Both the position numbers and the translations under genes were made by a program. DNA of 64,000 bases from Trichoplusia ni (taxonomy: Eukaryota; Arthropoda; Insecta; Lepidoptera; Noctuidae): positions 20,274,001 to 20,338,000 of the forward strand of contig NC_039478.1 in assembly GCF_003590095.1 (NCBI RefSeq), in the 5' to 3' direction. A model generated the notes under the pieces. The model made no database searches. It was not told where the DNA came from and saw nothing but the letters and a program-made list of their open reading frames with translations. The number at the start of each line of letters is the position of its first letter. The first letter of the stretch is position 1. Positions 1 through 13,000 of the stretch are shown piece after piece.

Positions 1-259
1 TAGTAAAAATTTAAATAGTACTTAGTGATCATTTAAGGACTTTTTGATTTATGTAGTACTTTTTGCAGTTAGCACAGGTTTCTGATTTGCCAGACTATTT
101 GGATTATTATTAAAATTAAGGATCTTTCCAGTCCCTGCTGCAAAAATTAGACTGAAATATATTGGCAACGTATATTAATGGTTTTGAAAGAATTAGGCTG
201 GACACAGGGTTAGATTTGCCTTTTAGCTTTACGTAAAATTTATATTTGTTTTTGTAACC

Positions 260-355
260 TTAGTACTTAGGCGATGTCGCTCCCGTATAGGCCTTGTTAG
301 CCATCAGCGCAAGTGCCAAAGCCAAACCACCTGAAACGGATGCAGCTTTAATCAT
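260..355 (-). CDS. Candidate 31-aa ORF or terminal exon with a hydrophobic segment
   Basis: ATG at 355-353, stop at 262-260. The product starts MIKAASVSGGLALALALMA and ends ATSPKY. It has one Ala/Leu-rich segment long enough for a membrane helix. A TTTCAG inside the ORF could instead be a splice acceptor, making this the end of a longer gene. TATAAAAG lies within 10 nt upstream of the ATG, too close to be its promoter if the start is right. No relative recognised; low confidence. Confidence 0.25.
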   Translation of the reverse strand: MIKAASVSGGLALALALMANKAYTGATSPKY

Positions 356-399
356 CTTTTATAGATGTTATCAGGCCATAGAAGTACTTAGGGTAAGGG

Positions 400-435
400 C
401 TTTTGGGTATTAACTTATTAGTTAATACCCAAAAG
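400..435. repeat. Perfect 16-bp inverted repeat with 4-nt loop
   Basis: Arms 400-415 and 420-435 (CTTTTGGGTATTAACT and its exact reverse complement) flank TATT. It could be the centre of a palindromic mobile element or a transcribed hairpin. No target duplication seen. Confidence 0.8.
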
Positions 436-1265
436 ATTCACTTTGATCCTCCCACTTGTGGTGTTTTAATTAAAGAAAGTTCTTAGAAATGAAATAAAAA
501 AGTGCATCTAAACATTGCAACAAATATAATATTCAATTTATTTATTAGAATATATCAGTCACGATCATTTCATTACAATTTTCTTCCAGCTTTTTCTATT
601 ATAGAAAGTGATCGTTGAGAAAAACTGCTGCCAATAAATTGCTACCAAAGATGTTTAGTATAATTTTAATCCACGGTGGACGAAGCTGATGCACCTCATA
701 ACAGTTAAATCATGATATCCAACTGTTTTAAATTGAACTAGTCTGCTGAAGTACAGTTCGGTGAAAAATACTGGACTTGAGATTTTTTATATTCAAGAAT
801 TAGTGAAAAGTTGTTATCACTTGGACTTTAACTTCCCCTTTGAAACACTGTTTGTTTTTGTGACGAAAATTTTATTGATGTTATGGATATTTTACTCAAT
901 AATCCATAATTATTCAAATAGTATGAAACATATGACTTTTATTTTTTAGGAGAGCAATTAAAACTGCGAGATATGTCTATTTTAGATAATGAATTGGGTG
1001 GATAAGGATTCTGACGAAAGATGTGGTAGTTCTTTGCACTTTTTATTTGCATCACTTTTTACGATTCAGTATGTCTCCCTCAAGACCATCAAGAGATATC
1101 CTGATGTTGGTCTACGCTATGATCGGTTGCACTTCACGGTGGTACCAATGGTCAATACAAAATCAATGGCACCTAAAACCAATCAGTTCCCGACAGTACT
1201 CGATAACATAAATGCATCGCTGCATCCCTCTCGACGATAGCCAGTGTACCGTGACACTAAGCGCA

Positions 1266-1298
1266 TATAAACGCCACGAATGCTCTAGTTATACACAG
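1266..1298 (+). promoter_or_regulatory. TATA promoter of gene 1
   Basis: A CATATAAACG TATA box (TATAA at 1266-1270) lies about 30 nt before an initiator-like ACACAGTG at 1293-1300, which leaves a 5' UTR of about 36 nt. Unlike the other five genes there is no G-rich block just upstream. Confidence 0.6.
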
Positions 1299-1332
1299 TG
1301 TCCATATCGCCAACGTAGTGCAAACATTAAAC

Positions 1333-4300
1333 ATGGTAAAGTATCTCCTGGTCTTGACCTTGGTCGCGGTCGCCTCGGCGAGGACGGCGACCACAACACA
1401 GAACAAACTAGAAGCCAGAAGTGCAGACGACAATATCCTAGGAGAACTTAAATTTGCCTACGAGACATACAAAGACTGCAGCGGGTCTGAAATTTCGCAC
1501 TGCCTCAAACGAAAACTTGCGAAGACTTTGAGCAGGTTGACGAATGCTGAGGAGCTGACGATTCTGGATGGGGTGACGTTAACCAAGGATAAAGATGTCA
1601 AGATTGAAGAGAAGGAGGAAGCGATCCCGAGGGGGATGAACGATGGTTCCCTGAACAACCTGATTTTCGACAGGATCGTTAATTTCATGAGGACCCATAC
1701 GTTACAGGTGAGATGATTTTAAACTATTATAGACCTTACAGTTCTTCAAATAAGATTTATAATTGAATAATTCGGCAAAGCGAGTTATATAGAAACAACT
1801 GAATATTTTAAAGGCACGCAGAGATATTTACTTTAAAATAGAGAAAGAGGATTTTGATATATATATTTTTAAGCTTGACTTTATTGCTAAAATGAATTTA
1901 TGGCCGGAGCCACTTGGTATAGTACTGCCCTGATAATGGCTAAAGCATATATATTTTAATGACAACTGACAAGACTGCACTAGAACTCGACAAAAATAAA
2001 ATTCTTTATACAAATACCTAATAATAAATAGGACACGAAGAATACAACAGATGACTTTTGAACTGTTTAGTATTTAATTAAGATATTTACTAAGAAAATG
2101 TTGACGATGATTTTAGGTCAATGACTGATGTAATTTTTTCATATTCATGTCAATAAATTTATGAGCATTCGATTCTGTCTTTTCTCTTTTATAAATATTC
2201 AAATCCATTTCATCCATATTCTGCTGACTATTAATCATTTTTTACCTCATTTAAACTGGTTTATCGTTAATAACATTCACTATTTTTCTTAATTTCCCTA
2301 TTACAACTGTTTCACTAATTAATCCAGGAAATTCTTCATGCCGCCTAACTGTGGGGTCATTGAACTTAAATTGTATCTTGTTGATAATAAGGTAAAATAA
2401 TTTTATTTTGATTTATCTAACTGGAGTGGAGGCGGTCGCTGTCAAAGACGGAACTTTTATTTCTGGAAAAGAATTTGTTTGCTCGGATAGACGAGTGTTT
2501 GAGGTCACCACGCCAAACCCATTGCACGCATTGTCGCGGGTTTCATTCCCGGTTAGGACAAGCGGTTTGTGCAATCCTTGTCCTGTCCCTGTCCTAAATC
2601 TGGGCGACTTTGTGCATGTGATATTGATTTTTCGTGATAGCCCTCGCGACACAAGGCTTAAATTCCTAAGAGCGGCAGTGGTCTCAAAAATTCATATATT
2701 TTTCTTACTCAAAACTACTTAATTTATACCAAAACTCGGAAACAAACGTATCTACAATTTGGGCTATCGGTCAATCAACCTCCAATAAACATATTACTCA
2801 ACAGCTCCATTCATTATTTAACTATGATACAAATACCGGATTGCTTATAGAGATATAATAGAGTAATTATCATTCACACAGCGTTCCAGTTATGTCGTGT
2901 TATCCATTGTGTTATAAACGTCTGTTTGATTAATGACGACAGGTATTCTTGTTCTTTCATTTTTAAACTGGATTTGACTTATTATAGTATCAGTTTCTGT
3001 GAATTAATCAGCAAAGAAGAAAAGATTTAGTGCTTTGTAGTTTTCTATGCAGGTGGAGGGAGAGGGGAGGGGTTTGCTGCTTTTAGTCACTTGACTTAGA
3101 CTTATCACTTACTTTCATTTAAGGGATCCAGGTTTCTTATTCTTATTCGTGTCGACGGTGTATTTCTTTAAGGTGCATTGGTGAGGTCTTATACGGCACC
3201 TGGAATTGAATATTAATACTGAACGATACCAAGTGATACCTTTATTTCTTGGTAGTGATCAGATACAGGGATATAAATCTCTTAGAATTTTCAGGAGCAT
3301 CACCTTTATTTTGTGTTGTAACACATTTTGATAGAAAATAATACCAACGTTCACACTCTCCGTGCTTCTGCATTTTTTATTTCAAATTATTTTGATACTT
3401 TCCCTAGTCTAATGTTGAGCTCTTTTCGGATCTTTCAACAATAAAAGTCTTTCTTTGAAATATGTTTCAAGACTTATTCTATTCCGACGGGAACCTACTA
3501 TTTCATTTTTCTAAAATGAACTATCTAACTTCGGATCAAAGATTTTCCTGTCCTCTTGAAACATTTTCAAACATACCATTTGATGTCAATCTATCATGTA
3601 CGCTTTTCTCTTACAAAAACACTCCAAACTTCCTGATTTAAACCAAATGCATAAAACTTTACAAGTTGCTGAGCAGCATATTATCATCGGAGCTGAACAA
3701 ATGATCAGCAATCAGTTACTGGCGGTAATTAAACGGTACACGACAAAGTAATGGTGACGACTCACTGACGATATAATGAGACTGATTAGGGATCGACAAT
3801 TAAAACCGCTACGCCTTAACACGTTAAAAGTATTCAACGGGGCCGGTCAAAGCTAAATATGGGTTTGGATTTAACGCTAATGTCTATTCCAATTCACAAT
3901 ATTGACCATAATTCCTTACGTATGAAATGGAAAATGAGCAACTTAAAAGCTATAACTTTAAGGAACCCAAGGGTTATGAATTTTTGTCGTAAATTAGATG
4001 AGGATAATTAATACTTAATGGTTTCCTGATGCGTATCTGCGGCACGGTCTCGTCTTGTACTAAGAAAGTTTCCGAGTTTCATAAAGTTAGCGTGAAAACT
4101 TTTGCGGACATAGCGACCTTTCCGAGTCATGAAAAAAAATTTGACAGCCTATTGACTGTTATAGTTTAAAATCCTTAAATGTATGCTATTCTTCAAAGAA
4201 CAATACAACTCCTTTCCTAAGTATTTCCGTAGTTTTATTCTAGCAATAACTAAGCAATTGCTTAAGATCGTTTTACTCGACAATATTGACCAACTAGTTT

Positions 4301-7190
4301 CGGACTTAGGTAGAGTCCTTAACTCTGGTTGTTTTCTAACTAGGCAGAGGAGAGGTAAACCCAATAAATTGTGATTAAACCTTACTGTAAGAATAACGAA
4401 TCCACCTCACGAAAGTTTTCATAATAGTAAGTAAGTAACTACCCAATACTATCATAAGCTCTCACTCAGCCTAGAAACAAAAACCAAACGAGCATGCAAC
4501 ATCCGTCCACAACAAAAGCGTGACGATCAATTCTTAACTGTAAATGCGTAAAAACGACATATCTTATGACAACGCAGCGTAACGGCTTTCTATATGCATC
4601 TCATAATTGCATTTAATTAGTTCATCTTCACTTTTTGCAAGACACACTCTATTAAACTTCGGAGTTTCTTCTAATTGGTCCGTGCGTGATAATTGTTATG
4701 CGTAGAGAAAATCTTGGTGTAAATTGGTGGCTTGCACGGCTTGCGTGGCTATGGTGATTAGGTACTTGGAACTGGATTGGGAATCGAAGTACCGGTAGAA
4801 TTTTTCACCGTCGTATTTGGTGATTGATTGCTTTCTGATTGAGGATGTACCTGGGTAGGCGTAAAATGTATTGTGATCTCACTTGACGTGATCTGACTGG
4901 CATATATAATAGCTCTTGTTAGTGTTTGATAACTGATTGAAAGAACCTATGATTAACAGATTACCTTTTTTAGATTAATGTTATTATAAATGGAAAAATA
5001 TCTTATTAAGGATACTTTTGGACGAACAGATTTAGTAGTTTTGTCCAATGAGGTGTATGGTTTTTTGAAATTAAAATTTACTGTTTTTAATTTTTTTTCG
5101 TTACTTATGGATGTCAGAATATTATCTGGACGACTTAGCTGTAGTTACAGAACCAGAAAGATAGATACCACAACTGCCTGATAGGTATAATGTATCATGC
5201 GTACTTTCCTATCGCGTGCATCAAGCTAGGAAGTTACTCATACGAATGTACTAAACGTCTTTAATTAAACATGGAATTAGACAAATTGTGGTACACGCAC
5301 TCGTTTTCGAGGAATCAATTGATTTTTTCTATAGGTAATGAGTTATATAGTAGTTGTAAAGAAAATGTGTAGTGTGTTTAATGAGTGATAGGCACAGAAT
5401 ACTAAGTATATACCCAAAGATTCATGTTGTAGTTAAGCAATTACTCAACACAATAATTATAATGTTATTGTTACGTAACAGTTTAAGGATATCATTTAAG
5501 AAGCAATAACTGCATTTTCTAATCCATCTATAAAAAAATGGTCTTTTGGGTCCTACTTATCCTCTCACAGGAAAATTTAAGGAGATTTTTAGGCAGTATT
5601 CTAGTCAAAGCACATAGGAATAGATCAACGCTATTTCAAATCCATGTATCATACAACATTGTTAATGTTCAATTATTATTTGGGTGTTCACTAACAGTAT
5701 TATTTTCATCACAATACTCAACCCAACCAATCTCAATTCCAGGTCAAATTCCCCACTGACGATGGCTCCGAAGTCGACACTGACATGGCCCGCAGCAGAA
5801 GAAAGAAGCTCGCTCCCCTCCTCGCCATCCCCCTTCTCATCGGAGGTATGATGGTGCCCCTGGCCTTCGGGGCTCTCGCTCTCCTAGCAGGAAAGGCCCT
5901 CATCGTGTCCAAGCTCGCCCTGGTCCTTGCGGGTATCATTGGTCTGAAGAAACTCCTGTCTCCGAGTGGGGGCGGACATGAAGCTCATGAGGTGGTCGTC
6001 TCTGCAGGACATGGAGGTTCAGGGTGGAGTAGGTGAGGAATTCAATTCTCTGTTGATGTACTTAAAATTATTAATGATCTTGCTTTCGTTTGTACTGATA
6101 TTAATTGGAAAGCTTAGAGCTCATTGATTGAAATTATTACTAATTGGTTTAAATTAAAATAACATAACCTAACCCTGACGCTAACTGTCTGGTATTTAAT
6201 TAAATTTATATTCTAAGTAAGTCATAGAAAATATAAAAAAAAAACTAGGTAACTGAATATTTGATCGCTATGATCTTCAAATAAATAATTGGAATAAAAA
6301 TAATTTTCTACTCATTTTTGGATTTAAGAACCCTCTAGGATTTACAAATATTTTTGACTGCTATAAATATTAATTTTATAACATACGTACTTACATTATT
6401 TTCTAATTTACCAGCGTTGCGCAAAGTGATCACCTCGAGAGAAATGCCGGAGGCAATTCAGGGTTAGGTCCTTTTTATTATTTTGGTATTTTTTAAGTAG
6501 GTAGATAGAAAAATATTGGTCCTTCGAGCCGCATGACTGTAAAATTAGGTTTTAAAATATTTTTCATATTTTCTGACAATTATGTGTGAATTTAAAGTAC
6601 CTAATTAATTATTTGCATGTTTAGTAGATGATTTTGTTGATACCTCTTGAAAGAATTGAGCTTTGTGTTGAATTCAAATTAATATATTTTATGCTCGTAT
6701 AAAAGATTGTGTTGTTTCTTCATGCTTTGTAGTTTGGGACTCATGTTATAAAAATAAATAAGCTTAAGGAGCGATGTCGCAAACAAAAATGAAAGCTTAA
6801 ATATTTTTGTACATGAAGTGGCTTTGCAGATGCAACTCTACTAACTGACTAAAAGTGCAACGAAAGAAACTAACTTTTTAATAAAAATAATAACATTAAG
6901 CTTTGCACGTGCTTCGCTTTGCTGGGATCAAGTAGTTGTTTTAATAGTAACATAAGTACATATACAAACAGAAATGTTATAGTACCTATTATAGATTTTG
7001 GTATCCTGTGACCATTACAAAAATAGCATTTACGTTATCGATTTATTTTTTCGGGATTTTTGCATTAAAGTCCCTAATTATTTAAAGCTATATAAATGAG
7101 GGTTATTTTATTTATTAATTTTTATTGTTTTGTGATTCCAGGTCGCTCGAGAAAGCCCATGACTTAGCGTACAACGCTTACGCCCAATAG
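1333..7190 (+). CDS. Osiris family protein (DUF1676), gene 1, 237 aa
   Basis: Three exons: 1333-1707, 5743-6032, 7142-7190 (CAG|GTGAGA donor, TTCCAG acceptor; AG|GTGAGG donor, ATTCCAG acceptor). The joined frame is open for 237 codons. I start at the ATG at 1333; the frame also runs upstream to a GTG at 1318, which is not a likely start. Residues 1-16 are a signal peptide. A C-x7-C-L-K motif follows, then a middle domain with 'TILDGVTL', a basic RSRRKK block (about residues 142-147), a hydrophobic stretch of about 45 residues, a Gly/His tail and a C-terminal 'DLAYNAYAQ'. This order is the Osiris (DUF1676) plan. Introns lie after 'HTLQ' (phase 0) and inside the Arg codon of 'GWSR' (phase 2), unlike the other five genes. 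It may be an Osi8- or Osi10-type gene flanking the Osi9 group; that is inferred from position only. Family role: cuticle-secreting epithelia, in the secretory/endosomal membrane system. Confidence 0.88.
2418..2700 (+). mobile_element. tRNA-derived SINE, copy 1
   Basis: The stretch contains 'GTCGCGGGTTTCATTCCCGG', a degenerate pol III B box, then 'TTAGGACAAGCGGTTTGTGC', 'TTTGTGCATGTGA' and 'CGCGACACAAGGC'. The same order of blocks occurs at 23160-23390. It resembles common lepidopteran tRNA-related SINEs. It is old and diverged, with no clear tail or target duplication. Confidence 0.6.
4696..4878 (-). pseudogene. Exon-like antisense ORF in intron 1 of gene 1
   Basis: The minus-strand frame is open from 4878 to a TAA at 4698-4696 with no ATG. 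A pyrimidine-rich CTACCCAG at 4858-4851 would act as acceptor for an exon from 4850. The product has coding-like composition, with 'KYDGEKFYRYFDSQSSSKYL' and an end 'LHQDFLYA'. The YDG..FYR pattern with a later L..DF is vaguely like a zinc carboxypeptidase propeptide. ATTAAA lies at 4617-4612. No upstream exon found, so a relic is as likely as a real terminal exon. Confidence 0.25.
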
Positions 7191-8575
7191 CCAGCTAACC
7201 CACCAGTTATTAATTAATACGCGGAAAAAAGGACCAGTCGGTTTCACATGAATATTATATAAATAGAGAACGTTTAAGTAAATTATTTACAATATAGAGT
7301 ACGTAATTATGCAACATTTGAGAGAGGATCTATCGCAAAGTCATTCCTGAAAACTTAAAAAATATTTATTTATTTAATCATTTATATTTCAATAATATTT
7401 TATGAAAACTATTTATTGAAATCCGTAAATAAAGCTAGAAAAACATTATAAATATTACTCGACGACATTTGAAATTCAGTTTTCTATATAAGTGTCATAT
7501 TTTTATCTATTTTTTTGTTTTTATTTATTTATTGTTTTCGAAAATATTGCTTCAGGATGTTTGGAATGAACGTTTAGCCGTTTTACAATTTAGATACTGC
7601 AATGGTCAGTCATTATGTCATTTCATATGGGTATTTATTTATTAAAGTTTTTAATATTTAAATATAAGTAAAATATGAGTCAAAGACAATTTTCTCATTA
7701 TATTATCACAACGTACCTCAAATACTCCTTATTTATATCAAATAGACTTAAACAACGAATTTTTAGTTAGAACCAAAAAAAATATTTATTTATGTATTTT
7801 TATTGTTATAATATAAACTAGAACAAGACTTTGGAATTTGCTTTAATTAATTTGTATATTAGCAAGTACATAACATGTTAATATAAACCTTGTTCTTTAT
7901 ATATTTTACATTATTTTCATATATAAGTATTATGTGTATTTAATGAGCATATGTTTTGAACGTTTATTTATATATTTATTTTGTGAAACATATTATTTAT
8001 GTAATACAAAGACTGATATGTATATATATTAATTAAAATATTATATTATCTACATTGTACATATGTAAATAAATTATTGCATTTATTTAATATTTTTTCT
8101 ACATATTGATATTATTTATCAATAATATTGTTATTTTACAAATTTATTTATTAATTTCTTAGGTTACAGATCTCATATTTATTAATTTATAACTTAACTA
8201 TATAAAAGGTGCTCATTTATTTAAAATACAATGTAAATATCAGACCGTTATTTATTTATTACATTTCATTTTTATATTTTACGTTCAAGTCAATTTATTT
8301 GAATTATTTCTTAAACTAATTTAATAAAAATGTTTAAATTATTTATTGTCAAATGTTATTAAATTAAACTGTTGGTACTCAAAATGTATTTTTCATTTGC
8401 TATAATTTATGTAATGTTTATCAAATTTATTTTTTGTGTTAATTTTTTTTGGGTATTTAGAGGGTTAAATGCCCAAGTATTTGGACGACGCCAAGGACCA
8501 GTATGAAATAATTGTGGAGTAGATATTGTAGAAGTTACTTATAACTTCAGCTAGTCCTCAATAAAATCAACTTAA
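7191..8575 (+). promoter_or_regulatory. AU-rich 3' UTR region of gene 1 with many ATTTATTT motifs
   Basis: After the stop codon comes about 1.2 kb of extreme AT with more than ten ATTTATTT or TTATTTATT motifs (for example near 7364, 7516, 7632, 7790, 8145, 8250). AATAAA signals lie near 7428, near 8320 and at 8560. The motif density resembles AU-rich mRNA instability elements. The actual cleavage site is unknown. Confidence 0.5.
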
Positions 8576-9829
8576 GTAAGTCCTGTACTATGCCCTAGCT
8601 TACACTTAAGTATTCACACAGCTACGTATTCAATAGCCCGTTACTCACAAACCCAAACAATAGTGATTCATGCATAATGCAGAAAGGGGCGGTTGCCAAA
8701 TATTAAATGATATATGGTAAAGGAAATTGTGTCATTACGTGTGGGATTTTGCGAAACACTCTGAAGAAAGTATCACAAAGGGTCTCTTTGACTACATCAT
8801 GTCCTGGTTAACAATCCAATGAGATATGGGAACACGCTCATATTTGCTATTGAGCAATAAAGTTAAACGACATTAAATGCCCTAATTAATTTGGGGAAGG
8901 ATGATAGTAAATAGGTGCAATAGATACATAAGTAGCACATTAAATTATAATAAGAGATCTATAGAACCAAAGATTGCACAAATACAATTCTTAAAATTCG
9001 GCAGAACGAACATGTCCCTTGTTATGTCTAACTTTGTGTAGTTTTTTTTTTGGACAAAAGGACCACCTGAGAGATTCTTTGAGAATCCTTACACTTTAAA
9101 GATGATCAGTTCCTTATACTATAAAAAATAGATCTACGCATTAGTCCCCCCAAATCTATACCAACCACATTCCAATTTACTAACAACAATGTCTATTACA
9201 ACCTGCAACATAATAATATCATAATACCACAATCGGAGGCCATTTATCTGAGCAATGAACTGAGTGCAACGAACCTTAGAGAAAGTCGTTGGACATACAT
9301 CATCGTAATTATATCCATCTTAGTTCATGGGATAGGATGGAAACTTGACGGAATTCCTTGGGCGATCGTGGATTTGTATTGGTAGTTCTGTTTATGTTGA
9401 TCGGAAGTTGGGGTTATTAAAACGGAATGACAGTTTCTAGTTAGTAGGTTTCTAGAGGAAAAAGATCATTGTAAGTTATAAGTCATGTTTAATATTGTTT
9501 AAGAGAAATTTCTACCAGGATTTCTTTTTATGGTTTCGGGTTTTTGACCATCAGCCAAGCTAGCTTAGATCAGATGTCAGTTGAAATATAGGCAAATATC
9601 CAAATCAGGTTTCTAATATAATTCTTGGTTGAGACAATTACATTTAAAAGCGTCCTGATTCATCCACCGTTTATGGTTTCCTTGAGCACAGTACCCTCTT
9701 GACACTCGTATTTATGGAGAAGAATCCTTTGTAAAATAGTGGCTCTGTAACAGGCATTTAAACATTGTAAGCACCTAAAAATAGTATACAAACCATAATC
9801 ATATCTTCGACTTCCCACAGTGAAAGTCA

Positions 9830-10051
9830 TTGCTAATAAGGCACCAGTTAACGGACTTATTAGCAAATATTAGCCTTCCATCCCAAACGGTAACAAAAAT
9901 AATGGAGCATTTAGAAAGAGAAAATATTTGCCATGATTTTTCAACGTCACTTATAAGTAAAGATTACCAGCGAAAGCGTAATATATTGACGCTAGATCTT
10001 GTGTTAAATAAAGTTGTTGTGACGCCCCCTACTTACTTTCATGTGAGGTAA
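9830..10051 (+). other. Unclassified ORF of 73 codons ending at a possible splice donor
   Basis: The frame reads 'SLPSQTVTKIMEHLERENIC' and ends 'PPTYFHVR' at an AG|GTAATG donor-like sequence. Composition looks coding, but the track start is not an ATG and no family is recognised. Could be an exon or a relic; low confidence. Confidence 0.2.
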
Positions 10052-13000
10052 TGTTTTTCCATATTTATTACTGTCTATAGCTAGTATATGATTTATGGAA
10101 TGTTTAATCGTCTCATGATGCGTCATCAGCCTATATTACTTCACTGTCTAATTTGACGTTGATATCTTCCAAGACATGAAATCCAACTTAACCTTCATAT
10201 ACTTTAAAAACTTTGAATGTTTATTCTGCTCATATACCCAAAACATGAGTATTCTTCTCCAAGGAGTCCAAATAAAGTTTTTCACCGTGATCGAAATTTC
10301 GTAAAATTTTGCGTTCTTATTCTAGAAATCAATATATTATTATTTAGTTATATACAGTATATTATATTACACTACTACTGACAATTTCATTACTATCATG
10401 TTGTGCAATAGCTCATATAGAAACAGTCTAACCTCTAAAATTACTTGCAGGTTTGTCTCTTTTGCTTGTAACGGCCATTCAGTTTTGTTTGCTTGTTTGT
10501 TTTTAATTGCATGGTCAGTTACATTGGTTGCGGTTATCTCAAGTTCAAGATCGGCTTAGTTCAGGTCAGGTACATTGGAATCCTTGTTAAAAGTAATATG
10601 ATTTTTGAATTGATGTTTCATGACGTCGACTTTGAATTTATGTTCGGTTCTCATTAAATCTGATTGGTATTGCACTTGGCCGTTAAGTTCGAATTTCAGT
10701 CCTGTTATCTTTTAATGATAGTTTTACTGAGACTGCTTTTTTTTATAAGTTAATTTTCCCATCCTCAAATATATGTGGATACACAAATTAATAGATCAGA
10801 AGTAATAAATTGAATATTTTAAACATTATAAGACAACAAAAATAAAAGTATTTCCACATAAAAACATAGAAACCAAATACAAATGACACTCGGTTAACAG
10901 CGATAGAAAAAAAAATGCTTCACAACAATACAACTTAAACACCAGATAGAATATCTTCAAACGGAATTACACAACACAAAAAAAGTTAAAATACATCAAA
11001 CTTAATATGCTAGACGTTGCTATTGACCTACAAAAATATTACACAACATAAAAAAGCAAATAGTGAGTAATTTCTTAGAAAAAACCGACAATGGAGATTC
11101 GAAAAAAAACATCGGTTAAAAAACGAGTTACATCATGAAAGTCATTCGAGTTTGTTTTTTTTTTCAGAAAAGAAAGCGACGACTGACCGGTTGTGTCAAA
11201 ATGTGGGCGTGTGACATGATGAGATGAAACTCAGAAGGTAAGATTTGATAAATGTGATGAACAAAGCAATATAGCTATAGGTGGTGAGAGATCTTGAAGT
11301 AAATAAAGTAGTAGTTTTAATTACTTTTATCGCTTTTAAGTTAGATGCCAGCTCCAGCATACGTAGCCAGAGCTTTAAGCTTGAATGTAAGCTTGCTTGC
11401 AATAAAACTTATATAATGTGTGTTTTTATGTAATTAGAAGTTCGATTATAATAGTTATTAGATTTCATACTAAGTTGTTCAACTTGTATTTATGACTACG
11501 CCATTGTTGCGGTCATCCCATCTTCGTTATTCAAGTATGGTGTTAAATTAAACCTTCTGCTTTTATCTGTTTCTGTTTATTTGTTTGTACGACCATGGGA
11601 CGCATTCTCAGGAACTATTGGACCAAATTAGGAAATCCTTTCACTTTTGGAAAACTTGTATTGGGACTAATTAGTGCGATTTTGATTGATCCGCCCATAA
11701 CTCGTTAGCATCTGTTAATTGTACTTATGACAGGCTAAATTTGGTTTAAGTTAAAAAGTTTTTATAGAAGTCTTTTTATTTCATTCAACTAGATATTTTT
11801 CATTGAAATACACCATATACAAAATACACAAAACGATTGCTTAAAGCTACAGAACAAAAAGTCACAAAATACTACAATCTAAAGTTTTCTTTTGATACAT
11901 AGTAAACATTGTCTGTGTGTATCAGGAAAAATAGGTGTTACATAATTAAAATGTCTCCACAACCCAAAATATTAACGATATGCATACCTCCATGTATATT
12001 GCAGGCCATTAACGATTTCTAGTTAGAAGAGAACAAAAAAAAATGAGGCATGAGCTTTACAAATTCTCAAACACACCAGACCTTCGTTCATCGGGGTTAC
12101 TAAGTCATCAGTACCCAGTAGCGTCTGCCAGTAAATCAATTGATTAGCGTCAGCACGATCTGTTCAATTTACATTGCATCTTCACTTTTATTACACACGA
12201 CAAGTCACGCGTTACATCCACGATTATCGTGTCTTACATCATTGTTTCCGATGACAGTTACGCCTAAGACCGAACAAAAAATTATATTCATTAATTTCTG
12301 TATTTTATTCGTGTTCGCTGCATCAATACTTTTTTTTGAAATGTGTATCACATGGCTCGTTTAAATCTTACCCTTATTACGTATTGATTCTGTGTTTATA
12401 AGCTGACTAGTAATGTAGTATGTATAATTGACAACAGAGAGACCCAATCTACAGTGACATAAAGGCTTTTATCCGTGGCAAATCACCGAACTCTACTTCC
12501 AGTTTTTCTGTTCCACACTAATATATAAAAATACATTTGGAAACATAGAACCACTATCTTTCTTTTGCATTAAACATATTTGTCTTATATGCCCAATGAC
12601 ACACTAAAAATGAATAAATATCTAATAATCAAATTCATGATATTAAATGATGACAAAATCCTCATTTCAATAACTTTCGTCGAGTATTATGTGTGAAGCA
12701 TAATCTATAATCTATCGTAGAATCCACGCTTATATATGTCCCACACTGTTCACTTGTACTTCCCAAATAAGATAAGTTTGAACATTGATCAAAATGCTAA
12801 GCCAATGCGAGTCGGCGATTTCAGGTTCCAAAATCTAGAATCCAGGTTTCCTCACGTTAATTTCTCCCATTTTGTCAGTGCTGTCTAACAAGAGAACATA
12901 ATATATGGTCGCTATTACAACAAAATTAGGTGTATACATAAGGGTAAGTGGGTTGTCCTGGTCAGAATCTGAAGTGGTACAAAAACAATTCCGTGGTTTT

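Larger units (their letters stand above)
1..1265. other. Spacer upstream of gene 1
   Basis: AT-rich. It holds a 31-codon minus-strand ORF (260-355) and a perfect hairpin (400-435). The 300 nt before the TATA box (about 960-1265) are less AT-rich and may hold control elements of gene 1. No exon of a neighbouring gene is visible. Confidence 0.5.
1708..5742 (+). other. Large first intron of gene 1 (4.0 kb)
   Basis: AT-rich. It contains a SINE copy (about 2418-2700) and an exon-like antisense ORF (4696-4878). The rest shows no coding or repeat structure I can support. Confidence 0.6.

Noticed and set aside
1318..1332. Upstream in-frame extension of gene 1 (GTG start)
   Set aside because: Eukaryotic initiation at GTG is unlikely; the ATG at 1333 gives a proper signal peptide.
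8467..8520. 17-codon ORF 'MPKYLDDAKDQYEIIVE' downstream of gene 1
   Set aside because: Too short to support and has no context beyond a nearby AATAAA.
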